Origin: Campylobacter showae CSUNSWCD | GTDB lineage: Bacteria > Campylobacterota > Campylobacteria > Campylobacterales > Campylobacteraceae | Reading direction: 5' to 3' | Assembly: GCF_000313615.1 (NCBI RefSeq) | Contig: NZ_AMZQ01000005.1 | Location: forward strand, 1-64,000 | Length of the DNA: 64,000 bases | Part shown: in pieces, positions 48,407 through 57,670 of the stretch | Layout: the number at the start of each line of letters is the position of its first letter | Position numbering within the stretch: position 1 is the stretch's first letter | The notes under the pieces: model-generated | Told to the model about the DNA's origin: nothing | The model's input: the letters and a program-made list of their open reading frames with translations, nothing else | Database searches by the model: none | Made by a program: the position numbers and the translations under genes

Positions 48407-49352
48407 TTATTTATAAACGTCAATGCTCAAATTTAGCTCGTCTATGACGCGTAATAGCCGCAAGACCTCGTCTTTTATGGCCTGCGCATCAGAAAGGCTT
48501 AGCGGCGGGTCTAATAGTGAACTTTCAAAACGGTTTTTTGCACCGTTTAAAAAGAGATAGAATTTATCATCCATAAACACCGCGCTTAGCGATACGGCAC
48601 TGTCAAAACCCTGCTTAACCTCGCGTAGGCGTTGCATAAAACCAGGGCTTAAAAGATAGCGCGCTTCTATCTTATCGTCGGTAAATACGCGAAATTCGTT
48701 GTTAAACTCCGTATCGTCCAGCACCTCTTTTTCGCCAGATATTTTCGTATTTAGCACCTTCTTATCGGCTAGTATCGTTTGTCCTTTGAAATTTTTATAA
48801 AACTCGCAGACTAGTACTGTACCGTTAAAGTCCATATATTCGTCGTATATGACTTTGCTTACTCTCAAAAGCGCTAGATAAGGGTTTTTTGAGCCGTTTG
48901 AGTCATATGTTTTTTCTATTTTTATAGCCTCGCTTAATTGAAATTTGACATTAGCATAAGTACCGCTTATTTGGTCTTCGCCGTAAAAATTTACGCGCCT
49001 GTATATTCCGCTTTTATAAAATTCGTTTGCGCTGATGCCTTTTTGAGGCTCGTATGTAAAATTGCTATCTATATCGGCAATTACCGTGCTAACAAAAACA
49101 TTTTTGTAGAAGCTTCTATACTCTTCCAGCGTTTTTTCTACTTTTTGGAATCCTTGGCGTGACGTATATTGGGATGACTGCAAATAAAAGAAAGAATATT
49201 TCAAAGCGTCGCTCCATAATAATAAAAATTAGTATCGGTGCGACAAATGTCGTTATAGTCATAAATGTAGCGTATTTTTTGACTATTTTTTTACACTCAT
49301 TTTGCTTTTGCGTTACGGCAGCGATGGCTTCTTTTATTTTTTGATTTCTCAT
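48407..49352 (-). pseudogene. Frameshifted DUF3137-type membrane protein
   Basis: The N-terminal frame (MRNQKIKEAIAAVTQKQNECKK then two membrane helices around IFIIMERRFEIFFLLFAVIPIYV) and the C-terminal frame (RQGFQKVEKTLEEYRSFYKNVF to the end) join by one base near 49150. The C-terminal part shows DUF3137 traits: VCEFYKNFKGQTILAD, FNNEFRVFTDDKIEARYLLSPGFMQRL and FLNGAKNRFE. Intact it would be about 315 residues. Function of the family is unknown. A single indel could be real or technical. Confidence 0.65.
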
Positions 49353-50332
49353 TCGTAAAAAACTCGGTTTAGATAAAGACCATTTGGCGGTGCGGGGATT
49401 CGCGTGAGCGGCTTTTGCTCGTGGATAGCTTGGCGCAAAAGCTCTTTTGCTTTGAGGAAATTTGCATCGCAGCAGTTGTTTGCGACTTTGTTTAAATTTG
49501 AGTTTTTAGCGTCAAATTTTGAAGCGACGCACTCTGCACGTTCGGCGGTTAAATTTGCATTATTTTCAAATTTCGCCAAATTTACGCTTTCGTGACTTTT
49601 TGTCAGGATATTATCGTGGCTTTTTTTGTTTAAATTTGTGTCCAAATTTGCCACCTCTGCGCGCTCAAATTTAAACTCCTGCGCCTGCATTTGTCTAAAT
49701 TTACCGCTTTTAGCAAGCTCAAGCGCCTTTAAAACGCTAGCGACCATGAGGCGAACCTGGGCGCGCAAAAAGCCGTTTGCTTTAAAAACGATAATCGTTC
49801 GTTCGCCGCGCTCGTAGCAAAAGGCCTTTGAAACGTGCCGCACCGGGCTTTTGATGTCGCTACCGAGCTTCATAAACGCACTAAAATCGTGCTCTCCGAC
49901 AAAAAGCGCGAGTAGTTCGTTTGCTAAATTCAGGTCAAATTTGGGTAAAAAAGTCTCGTAAGGCGACAAAAAAGGCGAAAACTCGCCGTGATTGATGACG
50001 TATCGATATGCACGCACGGTAGCGTCGTATCGCGGATGAAAGTCGTCTTTAACGCTGCTTATAAATTTGACATGAATGGCCGGATGAGCGTGGCGGTTGA
50101 TGAGAGCTTTTAGACGCGTAAAGTCTTTAAAATGCTCGCCGCACTCCACGCAGGCGACTTGATTGTTTGCGTGCACGCCCTTGTCTGTGCGCGAGCTGGA
50201 GATTATCTTGCTAAAAATACCCACGTGCGCTAGAGCCACACCCAGAGCGTCCTCGACGCCGTTTTCGTGCGGCTGGGTCTGCGAGCCCTGAAATTTCGAC
50301 CCGTCGTAGCTAAAAACGAGTTTAAGCCGCAC
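49349..50332 (-). CDS. truA: tRNA pseudouridine synthase A with an AAATTT-dense insertion
   Basis: 327 residues, about 80 more than usual. The catalytic Asp is in SSSRTDKGVHANNQVACVE (about residue 48), and FHPRYDATVRAYRYVI, SAFMKLGSDIKSPVRHV and FLRAQVRLMVASVLKAL are standard. Between GKFRQM (about residue 215) and FLKAKELLRQAI (about 293) lies an Asn/Lys/Glu/Ala-rich stretch absent from ordinary TruA, after which the normal C-terminus (IPAPPNGLYLNRVFYE) resumes. The insertion keeps frame and is encoded by DNA carrying about ten AAATTT words. TruA modifies U38-40 of tRNA. Confidence 0.9.
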   Translation of the reverse strand: MRLKLVFSYDGSKFQGSQTQPHENGVEDALGVALAHVGIFSKIISSSRTDKGVHANNQVACVECGEHFKDFTRLKALINRHAHPAIHVKFISSVKDDFHPRYDATVRAYRYVINHGEFSPFLSPYETFLPKFDLNLANELLALFVGEHDFSAFMKLGSDIKSPVRHVSKAFCYERGERTIIVFKANGFLRAQVRLMVASVLKALELAKSGKFRQMQAQEFKFERAEVANLDTNLNKKSHDNILTKSHESVNLAKFENNANLTAERAECVASKFDAKNSNLNKVANNCCDANFLKAKELLRQAIHEQKPLTRIPAPPNGLYLNRVFYE

Positions 50333-51358
50333 TTAGTATCTTTTTAAAATTTTAGCCCTAAAGCTAAAAATCGAGGCGATAAAAAATAGCGAAAATATCG
50401 CCGCAATCGCGATAAAAACGCGCGAACTAAAGAGCATAATGAGTGTAAAATACCCGAATAGTACGCCAAATATCCCAAAATACACAAAGCCCTTTTCGTA
50501 GCGGTAGGTCACAATACCTAGGCTCAAAGCAAAAAGCGTCGTCGCTAGTGGGAAAAGTGCTATGAGAACGTAGGTTGCGAAGTCTTTGGCGCGCTTTTTA
50601 TCCTCGCTCATCGCTTGCCAATACTGTACAAACGACTTCGTCTGCGCGACGCTGTCCTCTTGGGCGGTGCTGATTTTCATCGTGCCAAAGTCGGTTTTAT
50701 GCCACGAGGCGTCTCTTATATCGTAAATTTTGCCCTCCGATAGCGTAAACTCAAGCACAGCGTTGTTGTTGGTTAGGCGAGCGTTTTTAGCAAGGACGAA
50801 TCGGTGCGCGTCTTCTTTTGGTGAATAAAGCGTCACACCCTCATAAAGAGTGCCGTTCTCGTCGTTTTTTTCGTTTTGAATAAAGACCATCCAGTCGGAA
50901 AATTTTTGCCCAAATTCGGTTGTTTTTAAATTTAGCTTGGCGACGGTTTTTTTGTACGAGACGAAATTTGAGTTTAGCTCTGCGGCCGTAGGGATCAGCA
51001 CTATCGCGGTGACGATTAAAAAGGCCGAAACCGCGCCGCTAACGATGAGGAAAAATTTAGCGATCCTAACGGGCGAATATCCGAGCGTAAAAAGCACGAT
51101 GCTCTCGTTTTCGCGCGAAAGTCTGAAAAACATGAGCGCAAGCGATGCGAAAAACGCGATAGGTACGGTAAAAAGCAGCACTCTAGGCAGCATAAACATA
51201 TAAAGTTTAAAAAGCTCTATAAAGGTGATCTCGATGTACGACGTGATGCGCGCTATCTGGATAAAAAACACGATCGACATGATGAGAAAAAGCGTCGCAA
51301 ATAGCGATGCAAACGTACTTAGGAAGTTTGAGAAAAGATAACGCGCTGTCCTATCCAT
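50333..51358 (-). CDS. LptF/LptG-family lipopolysaccharide export permease
   Basis: 341 residues: an N-terminal helix pair (FSNFLSTFASLFATLFLIMSIVFFIQ), a third helix with LPRVLLFTVPIAFFASLALMFFRLSRENE, a periplasmic beta-jellyroll region (about 125-255) and three C-terminal helices ending in a basic tail. This is the YjgP/YjgQ architecture. With LptB it extracts LPS/LOS from the inner membrane. LptF versus LptG cannot be told from this copy alone. The stop is followed at once by truA; the start overlaps pilD by 8 nt. Confidence 0.85.
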   Translation of the reverse strand: MDRTARYLFSNFLSTFASLFATLFLIMSIVFFIQIARITSYIEITFIELFKLYMFMLPRVLLFTVPIAFFASLALMFFRLSRENESIVLFTLGYSPVRIAKFFLIVSGAVSAFLIVTAIVLIPTAAELNSNFVSYKKTVAKLNLKTTEFGQKFSDWMVFIQNEKNDENGTLYEGVTLYSPKEDAHRFVLAKNARLTNNNAVLEFTLSEGKIYDIRDASWHKTDFGTMKISTAQEDSVAQTKSFVQYWQAMSEDKKRAKDFATYVLIALFPLATTLFALSLGIVTYRYEKGFVYFGIFGVLFGYFTLIMLFSSRVFIAIAAIFSLFFIASIFSFRAKILKRY

Positions 51359-52172
51359 AAATCAGTCCCAATATGTAGATAAATTGCTCCTTAAACGCGT
51401 AAACGATGAGCGTAGCAAGGCTTAAAAACGGCACGAAAGGCAGCTCGTATCCGTACTTTCGCACTATGAGATATGCAGGCAGCGTCAGTAGCGCCGAGAC
51501 ATAGATCGCCATGAGGCCAAGCTTGATGCCCAAGATCGCGCCCATAACGCCCGCTATAAAAATATCCGCAGAGCCCATGGCTTCGCGCTTGAGAGCCAGA
51601 CTGACGACCGCGCGAAGTAGCCAAAATGCAAACATAAAAATCGCAGCGTTTATAAACGAATCAAATGCAAATAAAAGCCCATCCGAGTCAAAAGAGGCAG
51701 GTAGATTAAAGCCGTAAAGCAGCGAAAATGCGACGCTGGCAAAAAGTAACGGATCCGGAACGGCTTTGTAGCGAAAGTCGATCAGGCTAAGCGCTAGCAG
51801 CAAGATAAAGCAGATACCAAGCATCGCCGCCTTGAAAATAGCGGCGTAAAAGCCGTCCGTAAAAGGCTCAAGTCCGTGCATCTCAACGCAATACGCAAGC
51901 ACGCAAAGCAGGCCGCTAGCAAGCTCAACCAAAGGATACTGAAAGCTGATTTTTTCGCCGCAAAACGCGCACTTGCCGCGCAAAAACAGCCACGCAAAAA
52001 TCGGGATGTTATGATACGGTTTTAGCGGTGTTTTGCAGCTTTGGCAGTGCGAAGCGGGAAAATTTACGCTCTCGCCGCGCGGCATGCGGTAGATCAGGAC
52101 GTTGCTAAAGCTGCCTACTACGGCGCCCAAGATAAAAAATAATAAAATAAAAAATACAACGGCGAAAATCAT
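51351..52172 (-). CDS. pilD: Prepilin peptidase / N-methyltransferase (A24 family)
   Basis: 273 residues. The cytoplasmic N-terminal domain has two Cys pairs (CQSCKTP and CAFCGEK) for zinc; the aspartic protease sites are in LSLIDFRYKAVPD and GSADIFIAG. About eight membrane helices. It cleaves and methylates type IV pilin-like or type II secretion/competence pseudopilins. In Campylobacter the equivalent (Cj0825, from memory) serves the DNA-uptake machinery, which ties with the AAATTT/RAATTY observation below. Confidence 0.93.
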   Translation of the reverse strand: MIFAVVFFILLFFILGAVVGSFSNVLIYRMPRGESVNFPASHCQSCKTPLKPYHNIPIFAWLFLRGKCAFCGEKISFQYPLVELASGLLCVLAYCVEMHGLEPFTDGFYAAIFKAAMLGICFILLLALSLIDFRYKAVPDPLLFASVAFSLLYGFNLPASFDSDGLLFAFDSFINAAIFMFAFWLLRAVVSLALKREAMGSADIFIAGVMGAILGIKLGLMAIYVSALLTLPAYLIVRKYGYELPFVPFLSLATLIVYAFKEQFIYILGLIYG

Positions 52173-52511
52173 AACTCTCCTAATTTAATTTATAATGCAT
52201 TTGGCTGCTGCGATTGTTTTGAGCTAGCGGCGACGTTTTTAAGCAATATTTGCGCAAATTTGCCGCGCTGATTTGAACTAAAATTTGACTAGTTTTAGCG
52301 CCTCAAAAAGCATAAAACACAAAATTTAAAGGCGATTTTAGCGAAATATTGCCTTGAATGATTTTAAATTTAAAGATTTCGGCTCAAAATTTATGGAAAA
52401 CGGCGTTGCGGCAAGATTTTTATTTATCAAATTTAAAAAGCTTTTTGTCGCAAGCGGATAAACAAAAACGACGTAAATTTAACAAGACGACGCCAGTTAA
52501 AAATGTCAAAT
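52173..52511. other. Intergenic region, 339 bp
   Basis: AT-rich with many AAATTT words; a plus-strand frame inside (52358-52546) runs into uppS and has no ribosome site. No terminator with a T-run or gene is supported. It holds the promoter region for pilD on the minus strand. Confidence 0.45.
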
Positions 52512-53213
52512 TTAAAGTCCGCCAAACCTTCTATCTTTTTTCTTAAACTTAGCCGTTATCAAGGCTAGCTCCTCGCGCGTAAAATCGGGCCAAAGCGTGG
52601 GCGTAAAGGCAAGCTCGGCGTAGCTAGCTTGCCAAAGCATGAAATTTGACAGTCTCTGCTCGCCGCCGGTGCGCACGAGAAGGTCGATGGGTGCGGGCTC
52701 ATCGAGGCACTCTTGCAAGCTATCTTCGCTCAAATTTTGAGCTAGGTTTTTGGCGTCAAATTTGCCACCGTTTTTTTCGCAAAATCTCCTAAAAGCTCTT
52801 AAAATTTCATCTTTTGCGCCGTAGTTTAGGGCTAAATTTAGCTTTAGCCGCGAGTTTTGCGCGGTCGCGTTTTTGATATCATTTATCTCGCTTTTTAGCT
52901 TATCGCTTAGCGGGCTTTCGTCGCCTATGACGTTAAATTTGATGCCATTTTTGATAAAGCTCTCGCGTTTTGAGAGTAAAAATTTATGTAAAAGCTCCAT
53001 CAAAAACGCCACTTCACTCTTTGGGCGCTTCCAGTTTTCGGTGCTAAATGCATAAAGGCTCAGCACAGCCACGCCCTCGTCGATGCAAAACTCGCACATT
53101 TGCTCCACGACGTTTGCGCCCGTTTCGTGCCCTTTGGTGCGTAGCAAACCGCGGCGCTTAGCCCATCTGCCGTTGCCGTCCATGATGATCGCGAGGTGAT
53201 TTAGCTCGTTCAT
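52512..53213 (-). CDS. uppS: Undecaprenyl diphosphate synthase
   Basis: About 233 residues from the ATG at 53213 (AAGGGA upstream and immediate coupling to the previous stop, TAAAATG); an in-frame ATG at 53231 would place the SD inside the gene. Motifs: HLAIIMDGNGRWAKRRGL (P-loop-like diphosphate site), LSLYAFSTENWKRP, NLALNYGAKDEI, DLLVRTGGEQRLSNFMLWQASYAELAFT. It makes the lipid carrier for peptidoglycan and glycans. Confidence 0.95.
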   Translation of the reverse strand: MNELNHLAIIMDGNGRWAKRRGLLRTKGHETGANVVEQMCEFCIDEGVAVLSLYAFSTENWKRPKSEVAFLMELLHKFLLSKRESFIKNGIKFNVIGDESPLSDKLKSEINDIKNATAQNSRLKLNLALNYGAKDEILRAFRRFCEKNGGKFDAKNLAQNLSEDSLQECLDEPAPIDLLVRTGGEQRLSNFMLWQASYAELAFTPTLWPDFTREELALITAKFKKKDRRFGGL

Positions 53214-53214
53214 T

Positions 53215-53895
53215 TTATCCCTTAAAATCAATTATTTTTCCGCTTGGATCAAAGAAAGCGGCGATGTTTTGAGTCGTTTGCACTTCGCTGCTAAACTCGT
53301 CCCGCAAGAGCCTGGCAACCTTGTCAAACGGCGTTTGAGCATTGATTATTTGAGCGCCTTTTAGTGTAAAAATAATCGGAGAGAAATTTGAAAAAACAAG
53401 GTAAATTTGACTCGTTTTAGCGCCGTCAAATTTCATCTGAAAAACGCCTTTTACACCGTTATAAACAAACGAAATATTAATGATGTTTTTTTGTAGCGCA
53501 AGCAGCATTTGAGCTAGATTTTCAAAGGTTTCTCGCGAGTCTGCCGCGCTAAGACCGTTAAATATATATTCATAAAACCAGTTTAAATCTGGCTCGCTTA
53601 TCAGTCTTTCTATGAGTGCCAGCCCGTCAGGCGCGGCGTAGGCTAAACTTGGCTTTTTAAAGAGATTTCTTATCACGATATTTTCGGTGCCGCTTGCGAT
53701 CTCGCCCCAGTATTCACCCTCCACGTCGAGGCTTTTCATGCTTTTGGTGCTTAGGATTTTGTTGCCCATTTTGAGATTGTATCGATTGTAGCCCGTCTTT
53801 TGCGCGACTTTGATACTGATGGGCAGGCTCGCGTTTAGAGCCGTGCCTGCGCCGCCGCTTGCGATTTTTTGCACTCGTGAGACGGGATTTATCAT
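53215..53895 (-). CDS. Conserved hypothetical protein of the uppS-coaBC block
   Basis: 226 residues, no signal peptide or membrane helix. Ser/Gly/Ala-rich N-terminus (VSRVQKIASGGAGTALNASL), a beta-hairpin region (KVAQKTGYNRYNLKMGNKIL), then a mixed domain with NWFYEYIFNGLSAADSRETFENLAQMLLALQKN. Its position matches Cj0823 of C. jejuni (from memory). Four-nt overlap with coaBC and 1-nt gap to uppS show operon structure. The N-terminal pattern of a short beta domain vaguely resembles FliK-type proteins but this is not a claim. Confidence 0.7.
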   Translation of the reverse strand: MINPVSRVQKIASGGAGTALNASLPISIKVAQKTGYNRYNLKMGNKILSTKSMKSLDVEGEYWGEIASGTENIVIRNLFKKPSLAYAAPDGLALIERLISEPDLNWFYEYIFNGLSAADSRETFENLAQMLLALQKNIINISFVYNGVKGVFQMKFDGAKTSQIYLVFSNFSPIIFTLKGAQIINAQTPFDKVARLLRDEFSSEVQTTQNIAAFFDPSGKIIDFKG

Positions 53896-55067
53896 AGCTT
53901 GGTTGCTAAATTTACGATTTGCCGCGCCGCGTCCTCTTTGGATGTTAGCGCGATATTTTGCGCGTCATGGCGCGTGATAAAGGTTATTTGCGTGCTATCC
54001 GAGCCGAAATTTATATCGCCGCCAAGCACGTTTAGGCAAACGGCGTCAAGGCTCTTTTTCTCAAGCATATTTTTTGCGTTTTGTATAGCGTTTGCGGCGT
54101 CCATTTCCATTTTAAAGCCGATTTTTTTTACGTTTTTAAAATCCGCCAAAGAGGCCAAAACGTCATCGTTTTGAGCGAGCTCCAACGTCCAAATTTCGCC
54201 TAAATTTTGCTTTTTTAGCTTGCCTTCAAATTTGGTTTTTGGGGTGTAGTCGCTAACCGCAGCAGTCATCGCGAGTAAATTTGCGTCCGTCAAATTTGCG
54301 TGTAGCAGCTCTTTTAGCTCCGCCGAGCTTTGAAATTTTAGCGTTTTATAAGGAGCGTTTGCTGTCTCAAAGCTAGCTATCAGCGTCACGTCCGCGCCCG
54401 CGTAGTAAAATGCGTTGGCAAGCGCTCGCGACATCTTGCCACTAGAAAAATTCGTGATCGCCCGCACGTCGTCGATCTTTTCGCTCGTAGCGCCACCCGT
54501 TACGATCACCTTTTGTCCTTTAAATTTTGGCTCCGTTAGCATTCTTTTTGTTTCGTAGATGATCGTAGAAACGTCTGCCAGCGCGCCTTTACCCATGTCG
54601 CCGCATGCTAGGATTTTTTCTACCGGCTCGATAAAACTCGCGCCGTTTTCCGCTAAAAACTCGAAATTTTTGCGTGTGGCGAAGTGATTTATCATTTTGT
54701 CGTTGGCCGCTGGCGCGATGAGTAGGGGAGCCGGGCTAGCGATCAGAGTCTGCATAAATACGTTGTCGCAAATGCCGCTTGCAAGCTTGTTTATCGTATT
54801 TACGCTCGCGGGCGCGATGAGGATTAGATCGGTTTTGGCGTAGGCGATGTGATTTAGTCCGTCCTGCCAACTCTCCGTGCGCGAGGTTAAAATTTTATGC
54901 TCGCACAGCGCTTCAAAGCCCGCTTCCGAGCAAAATTTGAGCGCTCCTTCGCTAAGCATAACCCGCACGTCCGCGCCCTCTTTTTTTAGCGCGGATAAAA
55001 TTTCATAAGCTTTATAAAACGCGATACTGCCGCAAACCGCGAGCAAAATTTTTTTATTTTTTAGCAT
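53892..55067 (-). CDS. coaBC: Bifunctional phosphopantothenoylcysteine synthetase/decarboxylase
   Basis: 391 residues. The N-terminal flavin-dependent decarboxylase (CoaC) has LAVCGSIAFYKAYE, the active-site His region (LNHIAYAKTDLILIAPASVNTINKLASGICDN), PAANDKM and CGDMGKGAL. The C-terminal synthetase (CoaB) has VIVTGGATSEKIDDVRAITNFSSGKMS and KKIGFKME. Two consecutive steps of coenzyme A synthesis. Its start overlaps the glmU end by 14 nt. Confidence 0.96.
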   Translation of the reverse strand: MLKNKKILLAVCGSIAFYKAYEILSALKKEGADVRVMLSEGALKFCSEAGFEALCEHKILTSRTESWQDGLNHIAYAKTDLILIAPASVNTINKLASGICDNVFMQTLIASPAPLLIAPAANDKMINHFATRKNFEFLAENGASFIEPVEKILACGDMGKGALADVSTIIYETKRMLTEPKFKGQKVIVTGGATSEKIDDVRAITNFSSGKMSRALANAFYYAGADVTLIASFETANAPYKTLKFQSSAELKELLHANLTDANLLAMTAAVSDYTPKTKFEGKLKKQNLGEIWTLELAQNDDVLASLADFKNVKKIGFKMEMDAANAIQNAKNMLEKKSLDAVCLNVLGGDINFGSDSTQITFITRHDAQNIALTSKEDAARQIVNLATKL

Positions 55068-56373
55068 TTTCGTCGCTTTTCGCGTCGTTAAAAAATTTAT
55101 AAAAAAAGCCTTCTTTATTTACCTGTTTCGTGCGGCTGATGGCTAGCGCGCCGCTTGGTACGTCGCTAGTTACGGTGCTTCCCGCCGCGATTAGCACGTC
55201 GTCGCCGACTTTTACGGGAGCTACTAGCTGCGTGTCCGAGCCGATAAAGACGTTTTTGCCGATTATAGTTTTATGTTTGGCTTTGCCGTCGTAGTTGCAC
55301 GTGATCGTGCCGCAGCCTACGTTTGAGCCAGGGCCTATCTCGCAGTCGCCCAGATAGCTTAAGTGGCCTGCTTTAACGCCGTTTAGCCTGGCTGCCTTTA
55401 GCTCGACGAAGTTTCCTATGTGGGTGTTTTTGATCTCGCATTTTGGGCGCAGGTGCGCTAGAGGGCCTATGTTGGAGTCCTCGATGACGGAGTTTTCTAC
55501 GACTGAGCCGCTTTTGATGACGGAGTTTTTGATTACGCACTCTCCGATGACACTTACGTTTTCTTCAATGACGCATTCGCCTTCAAATTTGGCTCTAGAG
55601 TCGATGTAAATGCTATTTGGTAGCCGCATTAGCACGCCGCTTTTCATCAAATTTTTCTTGATCTCGTCCTGCATCAAATTTTGGGCGATACTAAGCTGAA
55701 ATTTATCGTTTATACCCATGAAATTTTGCTCTTCGACGTTGATTGCCCAGCATTTTAGACCGCGCTCGTTTGCGATTTTGATCGCGTCGGTTAGGTAAAA
55801 TTCTTTCTGCGAGTTTTCGTTGCCGATGAGAGGCAAAATCTCGCGCAAAACTTCGCTTTTAAAGCAGTAGCAGCCGGCGTTTGCGCTTTTTATCATTTTT
55901 TGCGTCTCGGTTGCGTCTTTTTGCTCTACGATGGCCTCTACTTTGCCGTTATTTATGATCACGCGGCCGTAGCCGTACGGATCTGCCGCCTCAAAAACGC
56001 TAAGAGCAATGTCTGCGTTTCCCGCGCTTAGGCGGATTAGGTCGTTGGTTTTGATAAGCGGCATATCTCCGCACAAAATCAGCGTTTTTTCGCTATTTAG
56101 CGGGATGTTTTTTAGCGCGCCCGCAGTGCCCGGGAAATCCTTTAAATTTTGCTCGTAAATTTTAGTTTGAGGGAAAATCTCTTTGATTTTGGCTCCTACT
56201 AGCTCTTTTTGATAGCTCAAAACTACGCTCACGTCGCTACTGATCTCGTAAGCTTTGCGCAAAATATGGATAATCATCGGCTCTCCGCAAAGCTCGAAAA
56301 GCACCTTTGGTTTGGTTGATTTCATCCTCGTGCCAAGCCCCGCGGCAAGCACCACTACGCCGATATCGCTCAT
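55054..56373 (-). CDS. glmU: Bifunctional GlcNAc-1-P uridyltransferase / GlcN-1-P acetyltransferase
   Basis: 439 residues. The N-terminal pyrophosphorylase signature is LAAGLGTRMKSTKPKVLFELCG, with LCGDMPL and the YGYGRVI region; the C-terminal left-handed beta helix has hexapeptide repeats (ECVIEENVSVIGECVIKNSVI ...) and the acetyltransferase site GHLSYLGDCEIGPGSNVGCGTITCNYDGKAKHKT. Makes UDP-GlcNAc for cell wall and LOS. First gene of the glmU-coaBC-uppS block; divergent from the PepSY gene. Confidence 0.97.
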   Translation of the reverse strand: MSDIGVVVLAAGLGTRMKSTKPKVLFELCGEPMIIHILRKAYEISSDVSVVLSYQKELVGAKIKEIFPQTKIYEQNLKDFPGTAGALKNIPLNSEKTLILCGDMPLIKTNDLIRLSAGNADIALSVFEAADPYGYGRVIINNGKVEAIVEQKDATETQKMIKSANAGCYCFKSEVLREILPLIGNENSQKEFYLTDAIKIANERGLKCWAINVEEQNFMGINDKFQLSIAQNLMQDEIKKNLMKSGVLMRLPNSIYIDSRAKFEGECVIEENVSVIGECVIKNSVIKSGSVVENSVIEDSNIGPLAHLRPKCEIKNTHIGNFVELKAARLNGVKAGHLSYLGDCEIGPGSNVGCGTITCNYDGKAKHKTIIGKNVFIGSDTQLVAPVKVGDDVLIAAGSTVTSDVPSGALAISRTKQVNKEGFFYKFFNDAKSDENAKK

Positions 56374-56470
56374 CTTTTTTCCTTATTTAAATTTGAGCGA
56401 TTTTATCTCAAATTTGCTAAATGCGCGATTAATGCTTTTTGGACTTAACAATTTCTTAAGTATTAATCAA

Positions 56471-56476
56471 TATAAT
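56471..56476 (+). promoter_or_regulatory. -10 box of the PepSY gene
   Basis: TATAAT followed 46 nt later by the TTG start at 56522, with TAATCAA repeats around it that could be an AT-rich metal-regulator site. No -35. Confidence 0.45.
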
Positions 56477-56521
56477 CACGAGTTTTAAAAATAATCAAAA
56501 TCAAAATATAAAGGATGCGGC

Positions 56522-57670
56522 TTGCTTTCGTTTGTTAGAAAACTCTTAAGAAGAAATCAATTTTTGTTTAACCTTCACCTGATTTTATCGATTATTTTTG
56601 CCGTTCCGCTACTCGTTATCGGCGTTACGGGAGCGATTTTATCGTATCAGCACGAACTTGAGGAGCTTATAAATTTAAACGCCGCCAAGGTCGAAAAAAC
56701 CGGTGAAATGCTAAGCGTTGAGAAAATCTTGCAAAGCTTTAGCGAGCAAACGGGCGTTAAGCAGCCAGCAAGGCTCGTGCTACCAAAAAGCGAAAACGAA
56801 GCGATCAAAATTTATGCTAGCAATAGCGATGCTTATCTGGTCGATCCATATACCGCGCAGATCATCGGCAAGGACTACGGAGTCGCCTTCGTGCGCGTGG
56901 CGATGTCGCTGCACCGAAATTTGGGCCTTGCGCTAACTGGAAATAAAACCGCGGGCGAAGTGGGCAAGCAGATCGTGGGCGCTAGTACGGTTGCGATGAT
57001 AGTGCTCGTGATAAGCGGCGTTTGGCTGCATTTTCCTAGGCTAAAACGTAAATTTGCCGAGGCGGTGAAGCCAAATTTTAAACTCAAAAAATACGCCCTT
57101 TTTCATAACCTGCACACGAGTTTTGGCGTCCTAAGCGCAGCGATCTATCTCATCATCTGCTTAACAGGGCTCATGTGGTCGTATCGCTGGTATAACGGCG
57201 CTGTGACGGGGGTTTTTGTTAGCGAGCAAAATTTGCCAAAAGAGACCGCGCAAAAAGACGGAGCGCCCGCAAAAGCAGAGGGTAAAAAGAGCGCCGAGTA
57301 TAAATTTAGCGATGTGCAGAAGGCTTATGAGATATTTAGATCAAGCGGCATAGAGTATAAGGAATTTAGCCTGATGCTCGCGGCCGGAGATAAGATAAAC
57401 GTCAGATACTACGAACCTGACGCGCCAAACACCGCTCGTCCGAAAATGACCGCCGTGAACGTAAAAGATGGCAAGATGGCCGAGCAAAAGCAAACTGAGG
57501 GCATAACCGTAGGCATGGTAAAGAGCACGAACTATCAGCTGCATACGGGATATTTTTTTGGGATTGCGGGTAAAATTTTGTGGTCGGTCGTTTCGCTTTT
57601 GATGGCGCTATTTATCTTTAGCGGCTTTTATATGACGGCAAAAAGGGCGTTTAAGCCGAAAAAGGCCTAG
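56522..57670 (+). CDS. PepSY-domain inner-membrane protein (PiuB-like)
   Basis: 382 residues, starting at a TTG with AAAGGA 6 nt upstream. Helix 1 (LFNLHLILSIIFAVPLLVIGVTGAILSYQHELE) is the typical PepSY_TM opening; a second region has AMSLHRNLGLALTGNKTAGEVGKQIVGASTVAMIVLVISGVWLHFPRL, then LFHNLHTSFGVLSAAIYLIICLTGLMWSY, and a C-terminal helix. His residues in helices 1, 2 and 3 suggest heme or metal binding. Related proteins are iron-regulated and reduce or handle siderophore iron. If active, it may be one of the few intact iron-linked genes in this window. Confidence 0.85.
   Translation: MLSFVRKLLRRNQFLFNLHLILSIIFAVPLLVIGVTGAILSYQHELEELINLNAAKVEKTGEMLSVEKILQSFSEQTGVKQPARLVLPKSENEAIKIYASNSDAYLVDPYTAQIIGKDYGVAFVRVAMSLHRNLGLALTGNKTAGEVGKQIVGASTVAMIVLVISGVWLHFPRLKRKFAEAVKPNFKLKKYALFHNLHTSFGVLSAAIYLIICLTGLMWSYRWYNGAVTGVFVSEQNLPKETAQKDGAPAKAEGKKSAEYKFSDVQKAYEIFRSSGIEYKEFSLMLAAGDKINVRYYEPDAPNTARPKMTAVNVKDGKMAEQKQTEGITVGMVKSTNYQLHTGYFFGIAGKILWSVVSLLMALFIFSGFYMTAKRAFKPKKA

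Noticed and set aside
52358-52546. 62-codon plus-strand frame between pilD and uppS
   Set aside because: No ribosome site, runs antisense into uppS, low complexity.
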